Source of the DNA: Halobaculum halobium
GTDB lineage: Archaea > Halobacteriota > Halobacteria > Halobacteriales > Haloferacaceae
Reading direction: 5' to 3'
Length of the DNA: 64,000 nt
Assembly (NCBI RefSeq): GCF_030127145.1
Contig: NZ_CP126158.1
Coordinates: forward strand, 806,001-870,000
Part shown: one piece after another, positions 46,813-56,543 of the stretch
Position numbering within the stretch: the stretch's first letter is position 1
How the letters are laid out: every line of letters begins with the position of its first letter
Program-made: the position numbers and the translations under genes
The notes under the pieces: model-generated
What the model was told of the DNA's origin: nothing
The model's database searches: none
What the model saw: only the letters and a program-made list of their open reading frames with translations

Positions 46813-49311
46813 ATGAGTTCCGACGTTCCCGACGTGGACCCCGACGACGTCCGAGCGGCCCAGATCGACCGCGTCCGCATCGAAGACGAGATGGAGCAGT
46901 CGTACATCGACTACGCGATGTCGGTCATCGCGGGTCGAGCGCTGCCCGACGTTCGCGACGGGCTGAAGCCCGTCCACCGGCGCATCCTCTATGCGATGCA
47001 CGAGATGGGCGTCACCAGCAACACCAGCCACCGGAAGTCCTCCTCCGTGGTCGGCGAGACGATGGGTGATTACCACCCGCACGGCGACCAGGCCATCTAC
47101 GACACGCTCGTCAACATGGCCCAGACGTTCTCGATGCGCTACCCGCTGGTCGACGGGCAAGGGAACTTCGGCTCGATGGACGGCGACCCGGCCGCGGCGA
47201 TGCGGTACACGGAGGCCCGCATGGCCGACATCGCCCAGGAACTGCTGTCCGACATCGAAAAAGACACGGTCGACTTCTCCGCGAACTACGACGACCGCCT
47301 GACGGAGCCGGACGTGTTGCCGGCGGCGTACCCGAACCTCCTCGTCAACGGTTCGACCGGCATCGCGGTCGGGATGTCGACGAAGGTGCCGCCGCACAAC
47401 CTCGGCGAAGTGATCGACGCGACGATCGAGTTGATCGACGACCCCGACGCGACGGTCGCAGACCTCATGGAGCACGTGGAGGGCCCCGACTTCCCGACCG
47501 GCGCCAACATCGTCGGTCGCAACTCCGTCCGCGAGGCGTACACGACCGGCCGCGGTCGCGTCCGCGTGCGAGCCGAGATGGACGTCGAGGAGTACGGCAA
47601 CGACCGCCAGCGAATCGTCGTCACCGAACTGCCGTACCAGGAGAACAAGGCCCGCATCGTCGAGCGCATCGCCAACGACGTGAACGAGGGCGTCATCGAG
47701 GGCATCTCCGACCTGCGCGACGAGTCCGACCGCGAGGGCGTGCGCGTCGTCATCGAACTGAAGCGCGGCGCGAACGTCGAGGTGGTGAAAAACCAGCTGC
47801 TTGAGCATCACCTGGAGTCCACCTTCGGCGTCATCAACCTCGCGCTCGTCGACGGCCAGCCGAAGGTCCTGACCCTGAAAGAGACCCTGGAACACTACAT
47901 CGACCACCGCAAGGAGGTCGTGACCCGACGCTCGCAGTTCGACCTCGAGGAGGCGGAGGACCGCGCGCACATCCTCCAGGGGAGGCTGAAAGCGCTGGAG
48001 AACGCCGAGGACGTCGTCGAGACGATCCGCGAGAGCGAGGACCGCGACGCCGCGAAGACGGCCCTCCGGAGTACCTTCGAGTTCAGCGAGGAGCAGGCCG
48101 AACACATCGTTCGGATGCAGCTCGGCTCGCTCACTTCGATGGAAGCCGCCGAGATCGAAGACGAGTACGAGGACGTGCAGGCGACCATCGAGCGCCTGAA
48201 CGAGATCCTCGACTCCGAGCAGGAGCTGCTCGACGTGATCAAATCGGAGCTGCGCGATATCAAAGACAAGTACGACGACGACCGCCGCACCGGCTTCGTC
48301 GAGGACACCGGCTCCGTCACCCACGAGGACCTCATTCCGGAGGAGGAGTCGGTGGTCGTGCTCTCGGAGGACGACTACATCAAGCGGATGCCCGCGGCCG
48401 ACTTCCGCGCGCAAAACCGCGGCGGTAAGGGGATCATCGGCGCCGACCTGAAGGAGGGGGATCGGGTCTCGTCGGTGTTCCTCGCCTCGACCCACGACTA
48501 CCTCCTGTGTTTCACCGACCAGGGCCGCGTCTACCAGCTGAAGACGTACCAAGTGCCCGAGATGGGTCGCACCGCCCGCGGGAAGTCGGCGGTGAACGTG
48601 CTCGACCTCGACGGCGACGAGGAGTTGACGGCCGTCGTCAACACCGCCGATCTCACGGGCGACGAGTACCTCACGATGGCAACCGAGGGCGGCTACGTGA
48701 AGCGGACCGCCGGCGACGAGTTCGAGAACATCCTCTCGACGGGCATTCGCGCGATCAAGCTGGAAGACGGCGACGCACTCGTCGACGTGGAGGTGACCGA
48801 CGGCGAACGCGACCTCGTGATCGGCACCCGCGGCGGCATGGCGATCCGGTTCGACGAGGACGAGGTGCGGTCGATGGGCCGCACCGCTCGCGGCGTCCGC
48901 GGGATCAACCTCACCGGCGACGACCGCGTCGCCGGCGTCGCCGCCATCGACGAGGACGAACACGACTGGGTGCTCACCGTGACAGCGAACGGCTACGGGA
49001 AGCGGACGGACCTGGCGGAGTACCGCACCCAGAGCCGCAACGGCAAGGGCCTCATCGACATCAAGACGAACGAGCGAAACGGCCCCGTCTGCGCCGTCGA
49101 AGCGGTCACGTTCGGCGACCACCTGTTCGCGATGAGCGCGGGCGGGCAGATCATGCGAACGCGCGTCGAGGACATCTCGACGATCGGCCGCAACACGATG
49201 GGTGTCACCGTGATGGACCTCGACGGGGGCGACACGGTCGCCGCTATCGACGTGCTTCCTGCCGAGCGCGTCTCCAGCGAACGGGCCACGGACACCCCGG
49301 ACGACGAATAG
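46813..49311 (+). CDS. gyrA: DNA gyrase subunit A
   Basis: DNA-cleaving subunit of gyrase, 832 residues. The catalytic Tyr132 is in [10 protein letters not shown]. The N-terminal winged-helix domain has the [20 protein letters not shown] region linked to quinolone action. The C-terminal beta-pinwheel (about 500-832) carries the GyrA-box as AQNRGGKGI, needed for wrapping DNA. Start ATG 46813. It is co-transcribed with gyrB. Confidence 0.98.
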   Translation: MSSDVPDVDPDDVRAAQIDRVRIEDEMEQSYIDYAMSVIAGRALPDVRDGLKPVHRRILYAMHEMGVTSNTSHRKSSSVVGETMGDYHPHGDQAIYDTLVNMAQTFSMRYPLVDGQGNFGSMDGDPAAAMRYTEARMADIAQELLSDIEKDTVDFSANYDDRLTEPDVLPAAYPNLLVNGSTGIAVGMSTKVPPHNLGEVIDATIELIDDPDATVADLMEHVEGPDFPTGANIVGRNSVREAYTTGRGRVRVRAEMDVEEYGNDRQRIVVTELPYQENKARIVERIANDVNEGVIEGISDLRDESDREGVRVVIELKRGANVEVVKNQLLEHHLESTFGVINLALVDGQPKVLTLKETLEHYIDHRKEVVTRRSQFDLEEAEDRAHILQGRLKALENAEDVVETIRESEDRDAAKTALRSTFEFSEEQAEHIVRMQLGSLTSMEAAEIEDEYEDVQATIERLNEILDSEQELLDVIKSELRDIKDKYDDDRRTGFVEDTGSVTHEDLIPEEESVVVLSEDDYIKRMPAADFRAQNRGGKGIIGADLKEGDRVSSVFLASTHDYLLCFTDQGRVYQLKTYQVPEMGRTARGKSAVNVLDLDGDEELTAVVNTADLTGDEYLTMATEGGYVKRTAGDEFENILSTGIRAIKLEDGDALVDVEVTDGERDLVIGTRGGMAIRFDEDEVRSMGRTARGVRGINLTGDDRVAGVAAIDEDEHDWVLTVTANGYGKRTDLAEYRTQSRNGKGLIDIKTNERNGPVCAVEAVTFGDHLFAMSAGGQIMRTRVEDISTIGRNTMGVTVMDLDGGDTVAAIDVLPAERVSSERATDTPDDE

Positions 49312-49410
49312 GCGCGGAGCCGCTGTCGTCCGCTCGTTCTCCCGCCACACAACCGCGGTCCACTGGCGATTCCGTGTTCGCGCGAGGTCAGTCGGTCGAG
49401 GGGGCGGGAG

Positions 49411-50313
49411 TCACAGGATCCGCTTGCCGAACGCGCTGGCGGCGAGTTCGACCGCGAGTGAGGCAGTCTCGTTCGACTCGTCGAGGACGGGGTTCACCTC
49501 GACGACCTCCATGGAGCGGAGGCCGTCGGTCTCGGCGACCAGTTCCATCGCGTGGTGCGCCTCGCGGTAGGTGACGCCGCCGCGGACGGGCGTGCCGACG
49601 CCCGGCGCGATCGTCGGGTCGAGCCAGTCCATGTCGAGGCTGACGTGGACGCCGTCGACGCCGTCGCCGGCGACCGAGAGGGCCGCCTCCACCACGTCGG
49701 TGATCCCGCGCTCGTCGATGTCGGACATGGTGTACGCCGTCATCTCGGTGGCTCGGATCGCCTCGCGCTCGCTGTCGTCGAGCGCGCGCAGGCCCACGTA
49801 GGCGACGTTCTCCTCGCGCAGGCCGTGGGCGTTCGCCCAGTCGACGCCGTCCCACTCGGCGTGTCCGAGTGCGGCCGCGAGCGGCATTCCGTGAACGTTG
49901 CCGGAGGGGGAGGTCGTCGGCGTGTTGTAGTCGCCGTGGGCGTCGAACCAGACGGCGCCGATCTCGGCGTCGCGCGCGCTTCCGCACAGCGAGCCGATCG
50001 CGACCGAGTGATCGCCGCCGAGCACGAGCGGTGTTTCGCCGGCAGCGACGCTGTCGGCGACTCTGTCGGTGAGTGCGGTCGTGACCTCCTCGATCTCCTG
50101 CAGGAACTTCGCGTTCCCCTCGCTCGGCTGTCGGGCGTCCGGGTCCCGCTCCTCCGCGCGGGGCACCGTGAGGTCGCCGGCGTCGATAGCGTCGACGCCC
50201 GCTGACGCCAGCGCGTCCGAGAGGCCGGCATAGCGGATCGCTGACGGGCCCATGTCGACGCCGCGTCGGTCCTGGCCGTAGTCGGTCGGCGCGCCGATGA
50301 TGCGGACGGTCAT
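49411..50313 (-). CDS. Arginase family ureohydrolase (RocF-like)
   Basis: Metal-dependent hydrolase of 300 residues, converting arginine to ornithine and urea (or a related ureohydrolase). Manganese ligands are visible as LGGDHSVAIG, FDAHGDYN and SLDMDWLDP. It starts at ATG 50313; an extra upstream in-frame start would precede the promoter-like TTTGAAG. It shares the arginase pattern GAPTDYGQDRRGVDMGP. The arginine or agmatine choice cannot be settled from motifs. Confidence 0.92.
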   Translation of the reverse strand: MTVRIIGAPTDYGQDRRGVDMGPSAIRYAGLSDALASAGVDAIDAGDLTVPRAEERDPDARQPSEGNAKFLQEIEEVTTALTDRVADSVAAGETPLVLGGDHSVAIGSLCGSARDAEIGAVWFDAHGDYNTPTTSPSGNVHGMPLAAALGHAEWDGVDWANAHGLREENVAYVGLRALDDSEREAIRATEMTAYTMSDIDERGITDVVEAALSVAGDGVDGVHVSLDMDWLDPTIAPGVGTPVRGGVTYREAHHAMELVAETDGLRSMEVVEVNPVLDESNETASLAVELAASAFGKRIL

Positions 50314-50359
50314 GCTCCAACGAGTGCCTGCGGGGGGCTTCAAACGGCTGGTTCCTCGC

Positions 50360-51601
50360 TCAATCGCTCCCGTTCAACTCCGCCAGGCACTCCCACGCGT
50401 ACATCGTCCGGAGCACGTCCGATGCGGCGCCCGGCGCGAACACGAGGTCGTCGGTCCTCCGGACGTGCTCCAACACGTTCCGCGAGGAGTGTTCGGGCGC
50501 GGCTGCGACGCCGGAGTCGGTGTCCTCGGCCCACTCCATCACCCGGAGGTCGGACTTCGAGTCGCCCATGACGCAGACGAACGGGTCGTCCACGCCGAGT
50601 ACGTCGAGCGACGCCTCGACGCCGGCGGCCTTGTGGAGGTCGGCGGCGGCAAGCTCGGCGGCGTCGGCGCGGTACAGCGCGACCTCCAGCCGGTCGAACA
50701 GCGACGCCGCCGCCTCCGGCACGTCGCCGTCGGCCGAGGCGCCGGCTCGATCGATCGCACCAGCGATCTCGGGGTCGTCTCCCGCGTAGTACGCCCGCGC
50801 GGCCGCCGGGCCGTCATCAAGGCCGAGGCGCTCGCCCGCGGCGCTCCCCACGAGCCCGAGCAGGTGGACCATCGCCTCGTCGATGACGGCCTCCGCGTCG
50901 TCGCTGCCGGTTTCGTGATTCGGCTTGAGCGTGACGTTGAACTCGTTGCCCTGGAGGTGACAGCCCCGGCGGACGCGCTCGGGCGCCTCCCGGAGCACGC
51001 CGTCCCGAACGTCGTCGACGACGCCGCGCACGTCGTCCACGAGATCGTCGTACAGCAGGCGCTTCGTGTCGGCGCCGCTGCCCGGGGTAAACACGCCCGC
51101 GCCGGCCTCGTACACGACCGAGACGTCGCCGGAGTGGACGAGTTCGTTACCCAGGCCCTGGATGAGGAAGCCCTTCACGTTCTCGAGCGTCTGCCCGGTG
51201 CAGATCACAAGCGGGACGCCCCGCTCGGCGAACTCGGTGAGCAGGTGAAGCGTCTCGCGGGGGATTTCGTTGTCCGTGTCACCCGCCGATCGCAGTGTTT
51301 CGTCAACGTCAAGCACGAGCGCGTTCAGCGCTCTGCCGTACTTCCCGTGGAGATCGAGCGCGGTGAAGGCCGACTCGCGGTCGGCCATCGACGCCACCTC
51401 CGCGAGCGTCGCCCCGCCGGCGCCGAAGGAGCGCTCGATACGCTCGCGCCGATCGGAGAGTTCGGCGTTCGCGTCGTCCCAACTGTCGAGCGCGACGCGC
51501 GAGTCCAGCGGCGGGAACAGGTCGACGAACTCCCGATACGCGCGGAGCGTCTCCGTGTCGAACTCCGCGTACAGCTCGTAGAGTCTATCGTAGAGAGTCA
51601 T
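50360..51601 (-). CDS. HAD-superfamily phosphatase with N-terminal extension
   Basis: A 413-residue haloacid dehalogenase-type hydrolase. An N-terminal helical part of about 90 residues (YDRLYELYAEFDTE, then RRERIERSFGAGG) precedes the HAD core. The nucleophile motif is LDVDETLRS (about 98-106), motif II is VICTGQT, and the late acidic motif is MGDSKSDLRVM. A large cap (about 150-310) includes the segment HLQGNEFNVTLKPNHE. It may be a sugar- or glycerate-phosphate phosphatase; the substrate is unknown. ATG 51601 is chosen; its promoter may be ATCTTTTC on the minus strand. Confidence 0.85.
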   Translation of the reverse strand: MTLYDRLYELYAEFDTETLRAYREFVDLFPPLDSRVALDSWDDANAELSDRRERIERSFGAGGATLAEVASMADRESAFTALDLHGKYGRALNALVLDVDETLRSAGDTDNEIPRETLHLLTEFAERGVPLVICTGQTLENVKGFLIQGLGNELVHSGDVSVVYEAGAGVFTPGSGADTKRLLYDDLVDDVRGVVDDVRDGVLREAPERVRRGCHLQGNEFNVTLKPNHETGSDDAEAVIDEAMVHLLGLVGSAAGERLGLDDGPAAARAYYAGDDPEIAGAIDRAGASADGDVPEAAASLFDRLEVALYRADAAELAAADLHKAAGVEASLDVLGVDDPFVCVMGDSKSDLRVMEWAEDTDSGVAAAPEHSSRNVLEHVRRTDDLVFAPGAASDVLRTMYAWECLAELNGSD

Positions 51602-51770
51602 GAGCGGGCTACGGGAGGCTCGGTGAAAAGATTCACTCGCTACGCGAATACTGATGCGAGTCACGGGCGCGACGGTGGGTCGCGAGCGCGGTGTCGTGCG
51701 GGAAGCGAGCGCGGTGCGCGCACGGAGACCCCGCCGAGCGACCTTTGTGGTCTGGACCCGTGCGTTACGT

Positions 51771-51896
51771 ATGGCTGATCAGGACCAGAAGAAAGAGACG
51801 GGCGGGTTGTTGTTCCTCCTCGCCGGCGTCGCCGGCGTCGTCTTCCTACTGACGATCGCCGTCATCTGGGCGCTCGCCTACGGGCCGCTGTCGTAG
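51771..51896 (+). CDS. Very small membrane protein (41 aa)
   Basis: A 41-residue protein: hydrophilic start MADQDQKKETGG, then one long membrane helix (about 13-36, LLFLLAGVAGVVFLLTIAVI). ATG 51771 has an ACCTTTG box about 24-30 bases upstream. It stands between two minus-strand genes. No family recognised; it could be a subunit of a membrane complex. Confidence 0.6.
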   Translation: MADQDQKKETGGLLFLLAGVAGVVFLLTIAVIWALAYGPLS

Positions 51897-51933
51897 CGCG
51901 TCGCCTCCGCCACGCGAGGACGCGCCGCCTTCC

Positions 51934-52827
51934 TCACGCCGATTCGTCGAGGGGGTCGTCGTCGCCGTCTCCTTCTTCTTGGCCGCCTCCCTCTCCGTAG
52001 CTCCGGCCCTCTCGCGCGTCCGCCTTCATTCGACGAAGCGCAGCCACGGCCTGACTCGCGTCGTAGCCGAAGAACACGTCCTCGCCGTACTCGGCGGCGA
52101 CCTCGGCGGCGTGATTCAGCTCGTCGATCTCGACGTTCACGGCGTACAGCTCGACCGAGAACGCGACGTCGAGTTCGGCGAGTCGGCTCTCGAACCCCTT
52201 CGCGATCGTCTCCAGCCAGTATGTCGTCCCGTAGTGAGTGTCGTACAGCGGGACGACGAACTCGTCGACGTGCGCGGCCAGCGCGTCCAGGTCGAGCCCC
52301 GCGCGGTCGTACAGGTGTCCCGGATACGGGTCGGGGTACAGCGTGAGGTACGTGTGCCCGGGGATACGCTCGGCCGCCTCCGCGACGAACTCGGTGATCA
52401 CCTCGGCGCGCCACTCGGTCCACTCGTCGTGGCCGCTCTCGGCGAACTGCCGCTCGCAGCGGTCACACCGACAGAAGCCTTCACGCGGAAAGCCGACGTC
52501 GTCGAGCCGAACGTCGCCGTTGACGGTCGCGCAGTCCTCGACGATCTCCAGCAGCCCGCGACGGTACTCCTCGTGAGTCGGGCAGATGTACGCCCAGTCG
52601 AAGTACGGCAGGTCACGGGTGGCCGACCGACCGTCGGCGTCGACGGGCACGAGATCGGGGTTCGAGTCCGCGGCGGCGTTGTCTCCGAAACACGACACCA
52701 TGTTCACGGCCGTCTCGATCGGCTCGGCCGAGCGGCCGGTCACGTCTTTCACCTCGTAGAACGCCACATCGAAGTCCGGCCACTCCGTCTCCTCTGCGTT
52801 GCGGGTGACGACGCCGTACTCGGTCAT
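51934..52827 (-). CDS. Predicted TIM-barrel glycoside hydrolase-like protein
   Basis: A 297-residue protein without signal peptide. The segment FCRCDRCERQF (near 118-128) is typical of hypothetical glycoside-hydrolase-like (GHL) TIM barrels, where it follows a phrase on the face of the barrel (here LDDVGFPREGF). Later strands include TYLTLYPDPYPGH and FVVPLYDTHYG. The C-terminal tail is Gly/Glu/Asp-rich. The enzyme activity and substrate are unknown; the call rests on pattern recognition. Confidence 0.6.
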   Translation of the reverse strand: MTEYGVVTRNAEETEWPDFDVAFYEVKDVTGRSAEPIETAVNMVSCFGDNAAADSNPDLVPVDADGRSATRDLPYFDWAYICPTHEEYRRGLLEIVEDCATVNGDVRLDDVGFPREGFCRCDRCERQFAESGHDEWTEWRAEVITEFVAEAAERIPGHTYLTLYPDPYPGHLYDRAGLDLDALAAHVDEFVVPLYDTHYGTTYWLETIAKGFESRLAELDVAFSVELYAVNVEIDELNHAAEVAAEYGEDVFFGYDASQAVAALRRMKADAREGRSYGEGGGQEEGDGDDDPLDESA

Positions 52828-52923
52828 GGGGACGCTTGGCCGCTCGTGAGGGTACGTGTTTCGAAAGAATCGGGAGAACGAAGCGTCAGTGGAGCCGACC
52901 GGAGAGCAGTCGGCAGGTCGCGC

Positions 52924-53034
52924 TCAGTCCTCGCTCTCGACTTCGACTTCGACGGGTTCGCTGTCCGAACTGAAGAGGACGTACAGGAGCACGATGACAC
53001 CGAACAGCACGACGAGTTTGGATTTGCCGGACAT
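52924..53034 (-). CDS. Very small membrane-anchored acidic protein (36 aa)
   Basis: A 36-residue protein: MSGKSKLVVLFGVIVLLYVL gives a basic start and one membrane helix, followed by a short acidic tail (SSDSEPVEVEVESED). Stop TGA is at 52926-52924. A CGATTAG box about 25-33 bases upstream on the minus strand could be its promoter. It is too short for most gene finders. I believe similar small proteins occur in other haloarchaea, but cannot name the family. Confidence 0.55.
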   Translation of the reverse strand: MSGKSKLVVLFGVIVLLYVLFSSDSEPVEVEVESED

Positions 53035-53126
53035 AGCCGAGTGTTCAGGCGGCGGGCACTAATCGTTTCCGCCCTGGGCTGGCCCGTCCTCGAGACCGGT
53101 TCCGGGATCGACACCGACGCCGGCGG

Positions 53127-53966
53127 TCACACGTCGGCATCGTCGCCGCGGTCGTCGAACACGTGTACTTCCGCATCGCAGTCGACACACGCGAGCACGT
53201 CTCGCGTCGGAGTGTCGTCGAGTCCCATCGTCCCGCCGCAGCAGCCGTCGGCGACGGTGCGCTCATCGAGGTCGCCGCCGCAGGCGGGACACTCGGGCGT
53301 GAACAGCCGCAGCGGCGTCGTCGCCGGCGCGCGAAGCGACGCCGGCACGTCCAGGCGCGCCATCGCGCGCACGGCGGCCACGTCGCCGGTGGCGTTCGTC
53401 GGCTGGAGCCAAACTGCACCCCCCTCGCCCTCGACGGCGACGCCGTCGTACTTTCGCTCGCCCGTCCCCTCGAAGGGGACGACCTCGGCGGTCGCCTCGA
53501 CGAGGTCGTCGGGCGTCGCCGCCCGCAGCGTCTCCATCTCCTCGCGCCAGGCGGTCTCGAACGCCTCGGTCAGGTACAGCGCGTCGTCGCCACCCTCCCC
53601 TTCCTCGATCACGCCGTGGCGGAACATCGCGCCCAGCAGTTCCTGCGGGTCGGTGTCGGCGACGAGGTCGTCCGACTCCCGGCGGCGTTCGGGGTCGCCA
53701 CCGTCGACGGCGACGTGGCGGAAGCGATCTTCCATGCCCAGCGACCGGACGAGATCCGGCGCGAACGCGGGCGTCCCGGGGACGACGTACCCCCGGAGGT
53801 AGACGAGCGCCGCGCCGACCGCGACCACGGGGACAGCGAGCGACCGTCGTCGCGTCGCGGCGACGGCGGCCGCGACGACGACGGCTGCGACGTTGAGGAC
53901 GGTACACGGTCCGCACCGGTTCTCGCCGGTGTACTCGGGACGGCGGAGCGTGTCGATGAGACTCAT
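53127..53966 (-). CDS. Zinc-binding membrane protein of unknown function
   Basis: A 279-residue protein. Two membrane helices come first (about 23-38, VLNVAAVVVAAAVAAT; 43-64). A soluble middle region follows, with EDRFRHVAVDGG and LLGAMFRHGVIEEGEG. The C-terminal end has a zinc-ribbon-like pattern CPACGG (near 228) and CCGG, then LACVDCDAEVHVFDD. The cysteine pair of the first six residues after the start (ENRCGPCT) may be another site. No named family known to me. Confidence 0.7.
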   Translation of the reverse strand: MSLIDTLRRPEYTGENRCGPCTVLNVAAVVVAAAVAATRRRSLAVPVVAVGAALVYLRGYVVPGTPAFAPDLVRSLGMEDRFRHVAVDGGDPERRRESDDLVADTDPQELLGAMFRHGVIEEGEGGDDALYLTEAFETAWREEMETLRAATPDDLVEATAEVVPFEGTGERKYDGVAVEGEGGAVWLQPTNATGDVAAVRAMARLDVPASLRAPATTPLRLFTPECPACGGDLDERTVADGCCGGTMGLDDTPTRDVLACVDCDAEVHVFDDRGDDADV

Positions 53967-54047
53967 GTCGAATCGTGGCGGGCCGAACGGAATAGGCGTT
54001 TCCGAAGCGGCGCCCGGTTCGACGCTCGACGAGCGATGGGGACGCCG

Positions 54048-54518
54048 TCAGTGGACGGCGAGGTGGTCGCCGATGTCCTCGCGGACGATCTCGCCGCAGA
54101 ACTCACAGCGGACGCCGTCGTCGACGACCTCGAATGCGGACTCGACCGGCTCGTCGGCGTTCGTGATGCAGTTGTGGTTCGGACAGGTGAGCAACCCCAC
54201 GACGTGCTCGGGGCGCTCGACGCGCTTCTTGTCGACGACCTCGAACTCGCGGACGATGTTGACCGTCGCCTCCGGCGCGAGCAGCGAGAGCACGTCGACT
54301 TCTCCCTGGCTCAGCTCGCGGTCCTCGACCTTCACGACGTCCTTCGTCCCGAGCTTGTCCGAGGGGACGTTCATCCCGATGGAGACGCCGACCCCCTCGT
54401 CGCCGTCGATGCCGAGGACCGCGAGGACGTTCAGCGCCTGGCCGCCGGTGATGTGGTCGATGACGGTCCCGTTGCGGATCTTCGAGATGCGGAGTTCGCG
54501 CTCGGGCGCGTCGCTCAT
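54048..54518 (-). CDS. pyrI: Aspartate carbamoyltransferase regulatory subunit
   Basis: Regulatory subunit of aspartate transcarbamoylase, 156 residues, which binds CTP/ATP and zinc. The N-terminal [20 protein letters not shown] is the nucleotide-binding start. Zinc ligands are CPNHNC (about 109-114) and CEFCGE (about 138-143). ATGA overlap with pyrB at 54515-54518 shows coupled translation. Confidence 0.97.
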   Translation of the reverse strand: MSDAPERELRISKIRNGTVIDHITGGQALNVLAVLGIDGDEGVGVSIGMNVPSDKLGTKDVVKVEDRELSQGEVDVLSLLAPEATVNIVREFEVVDKKRVERPEHVVGLLTCPNHNCITNADEPVESAFEVVDDGVRCEFCGEIVREDIGDHLAVH

Positions 54519-55480
54519 CGGGATTCACCTCCGTCCGTCGCGGCGGCACCTCCGCCGGCGCCGCCGTCGTCGCCGTCCCCGAGCAGCCCGTCCAACAGCG
54601 CCATCCGCACGGGGACGCCGTTGTGCGCCTGCGCGAAGTAGGCGGCGTGCTCGGTCGCGTCCACGTCGGGGGCGATCTCGTCGACGCGGGGGAGCGGATG
54701 CATCACGGTGAGGTCGTCGCGGGCGCGCTCGAGCGTCTCCGCGTCGATCTGGTACTCGCCGGCGATCTGCTGGTACTCGTTCTCGTCCGGGAAGCGCTCG
54801 CGCTGGATCCGCGTGACGTACAGCACGTCCAGCTCGCCGAGCACCTCGTCGAGGTCGGTGTGCTCGCGGAGCCTCGCGCCGGCGTCGTGGAGGTCGAACT
54901 GGACGCCCCGCGGGAGCCGCAGCGACTCGGGGCTGATGAAGTGCATCCGCGCGTCGAAGTTGGTGAGCGCTGCGGCGAGCGAGTGGACCGTCCGCCCGTA
55001 CTTGAGGTCGCCCATGATCCCGATCGTCAGGTCGTCGAGCCCGGCGCGCTCGCGTATCGTGTACAGGTCCAACAGCGTCTGGCTCGGGTGTTGGCCCGCG
55101 CCGTCCCCGGCGTTGACGACGGGCACGTCGACGAACTGCGAGGCGAGTTTGGCGGCGCCCTCGCTGGGGTGCCGGAGGACGATCCCGTCGGCGTAGCCCT
55201 CGATGACGCGAACCGTATCAGCCAGCGACTCGCCCTTCTTCACCGAGGACGACTCGACGGTCCCCATGTCGACGGTGTCGCCGCCGAGGCGCTGTATCGC
55301 GGTGTCGAAGGACATCTTCGTGCGCGTGCTCGGCTCGAAGAAGCACAGTGCGAGCAACGTGTCGGCGTACCGGTCGCTGACGGCGCCCGGATCGGCTGCG
55401 AGATCGGCCGCTCGGTCCAAGACGGCCTCGATGTCCTCCCGGGTGAGCTGGCCCGCCGAGAGGAGGTGGTCGTGACGCAT
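54515..55480 (-). CDS. pyrB: Aspartate carbamoyltransferase catalytic subunit
   Basis: First committed enzyme of pyrimidine synthesis, 321 residues, joining carbamoyl phosphate and aspartate. The carbamoyl-phosphate site STRTKMSF is near residue 53, the KKGES loop near 84, and [12 protein letters not shown] with the aspartate region [10 protein letters not shown] near 269. The ATG at 55480 has the GATTGAAG promoter-like sequence about 30 bases upstream on the minus strand. pyrB is transcribed first, then pyrI. Confidence 0.97.
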   Translation of the reverse strand: MRHDHLLSAGQLTREDIEAVLDRAADLAADPGAVSDRYADTLLALCFFEPSTRTKMSFDTAIQRLGGDTVDMGTVESSSVKKGESLADTVRVIEGYADGIVLRHPSEGAAKLASQFVDVPVVNAGDGAGQHPSQTLLDLYTIRERAGLDDLTIGIMGDLKYGRTVHSLAAALTNFDARMHFISPESLRLPRGVQFDLHDAGARLREHTDLDEVLGELDVLYVTRIQRERFPDENEYQQIAGEYQIDAETLERARDDLTVMHPLPRVDEIAPDVDATEHAAYFAQAHNGVPVRMALLDGLLGDGDDGGAGGGAAATDGGESR

Positions 55481-55820
55481 TACTGGATACCGCGTCGCCG
55501 CCTCCCTTCAATCGCTCGGCTCGGGTATCCCGCCGCTGTCGTGCGGTTTTGCATAGGTGTGCACCCCGCCGACGCAGCGGTTTCGAGATTCGAAGCGTTC
55601 GATCGGCGCCATCCGGGGCGCTCCGAACGGCGTGCTCCCACGACAAGTTCGACTTGTCCAACAGTTCGGTACCCTTCGCAGTGTTCGCCATGTGCAGTGG
55701 CGACTGTCGCGAGCGGTCAATACGCCGGCTCGAGGTTCCAGCCTGGCAGCGAACGCGGCTCAAATCGGGGCGAGACAGCCGGTTGGAGGTATCTCACTCG
55801 TGCGCGGCCGGAGGCGACTG
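55481..55820. other. Intergenic region with a possible decayed dodecin-like frame
   Basis: 340 bases between pyrB and the next minus-strand gene. Most of it shows no coding signal. On the minus strand a frame from an ATG at 55691 reads a 37-residue stretch whose middle (SNLSWEHAVRSAPDGADRTL) resembles dodecin, a small flavin-binding protein, before continuing into unrelated basic sequence. No full dodecin is present. See the findings. Confidence 0.45.
55581..55691 (-). pseudogene. Possible dodecin-like gene remnant
   Basis: Reads MANTAKGTELLDKSNLSWEH at its start, followed by AVRSAPDGADRTLRISK. Dodecins have the pattern SWE-AV--A---A--TLR near the middle of a 65-70 residue chain, so the N-terminal half would be matched. 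The expected C-terminal strands are not found in any of the three frames. It may be chance similarity. Confidence 0.25.
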
Positions 55821-56483
55821 TCAACACACGGGCTTCACGTCGATCCCCATCCCGGTCAGCGCGTCGGCGTAGTCGTCGTAGGCGATCTGCACGACGTACT
55901 CGGCGACCATCCGAGCGCGCTCCCAGTCCTCGTCGTCCGCGCACAGGTCCTCCAGCAGCGCGAGCCCCCGCTTCAGTTCCTCTTCGGTTTCGGTGCGCAG
56001 GTCGCGGAACAGGGTCGCGCGCGACTCGTCGCCCTCGTTGACGAAGAACGAGACGATCTGGAGGTGCGAGCGGTCGCTGACGAGTCCGCGACCGACAGCG
56101 CCGGCGGCGACGCGTTCGACGGGGGCCTCGCGGGCGCGGAGATACTGGTGCATCGCTCCACCGTCGACCGGGTCGTGCTCGGCGCCGAGCTCCGTCAACG
56201 ACTCGAGCACGCGCTCGCGGTGCTCGCGCTCGCGCTCGGCGAGCCAGTCGAACAGACCCGCGGCGGCGTCGCCGGCCGGGTCGTCGTCGGGGCCGCCCGC
56301 GTCCGCCGCCCACCCGGAGAAGGTGGTGTGTGCGGCGTGTTCGGAGTCGGCAGCCGCGCGCAGCACCGCCTCCGGCTCCAGCGTCGCGTCCGTGAGCGCG
56401 ATGAGGAGCTTGTTCGATCCGAACCGGTCCAGTTCGGTCGCCTTCGCCGATTCGACGGTCGCGCGGAATCGCTCGCCGTCCAT
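55821..56483 (-). CDS. Haloarchaeal helical protein (rubrerythrin/ferritin-like?)
   Basis: A 220-residue, mostly helical acidic protein: TELDRFGSNKLLIALTDATL, REREHRERVLESLTELG, and DLRTETEEELKRGLALLEDL. It has several His and Glu residues in helices (SEHAAHTTFSGWA; EHRERV) but I cannot confirm a di-iron site. I recall haloarchaeal homologues annotated as rubrerythrin-like or antitermination proteins; neither label is well supported. ATG 56483 has the palindromic GTTAAC 25-30 bases upstream. Confidence 0.65.
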   Translation of the reverse strand: MDGERFRATVESAKATELDRFGSNKLLIALTDATLEPEAVLRAAADSEHAAHTTFSGWAADAGGPDDDPAGDAAAGLFDWLAEREREHRERVLESLTELGAEHDPVDGGAMHQYLRAREAPVERVAAGAVGRGLVSDRSHLQIVSFFVNEGDESRATLFRDLRTETEEELKRGLALLEDLCADDEDWERARMVAEYVVQIAYDDYADALTGMGIDVKPVC

Positions 56484-56507
56484 GGTCGATCGGTCGCCGA
56501 GCGTGGC

Positions 56508-56513
56508 GTTAAC
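56508..56513. promoter_or_regulatory. Shared TATA-like palindrome for two divergent genes
   Basis: GTTAAC is 25-30 bases before the minus-strand ATG (56483) and 31-36 bases before the plus-strand ATG (56544). The 60-base gap leaves room only for this one box, so the two genes probably share it. Confidence 0.5.
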
Positions 56514-56543
56514 GTTTCCCCCGAGCGACACCAGCACACGAGT

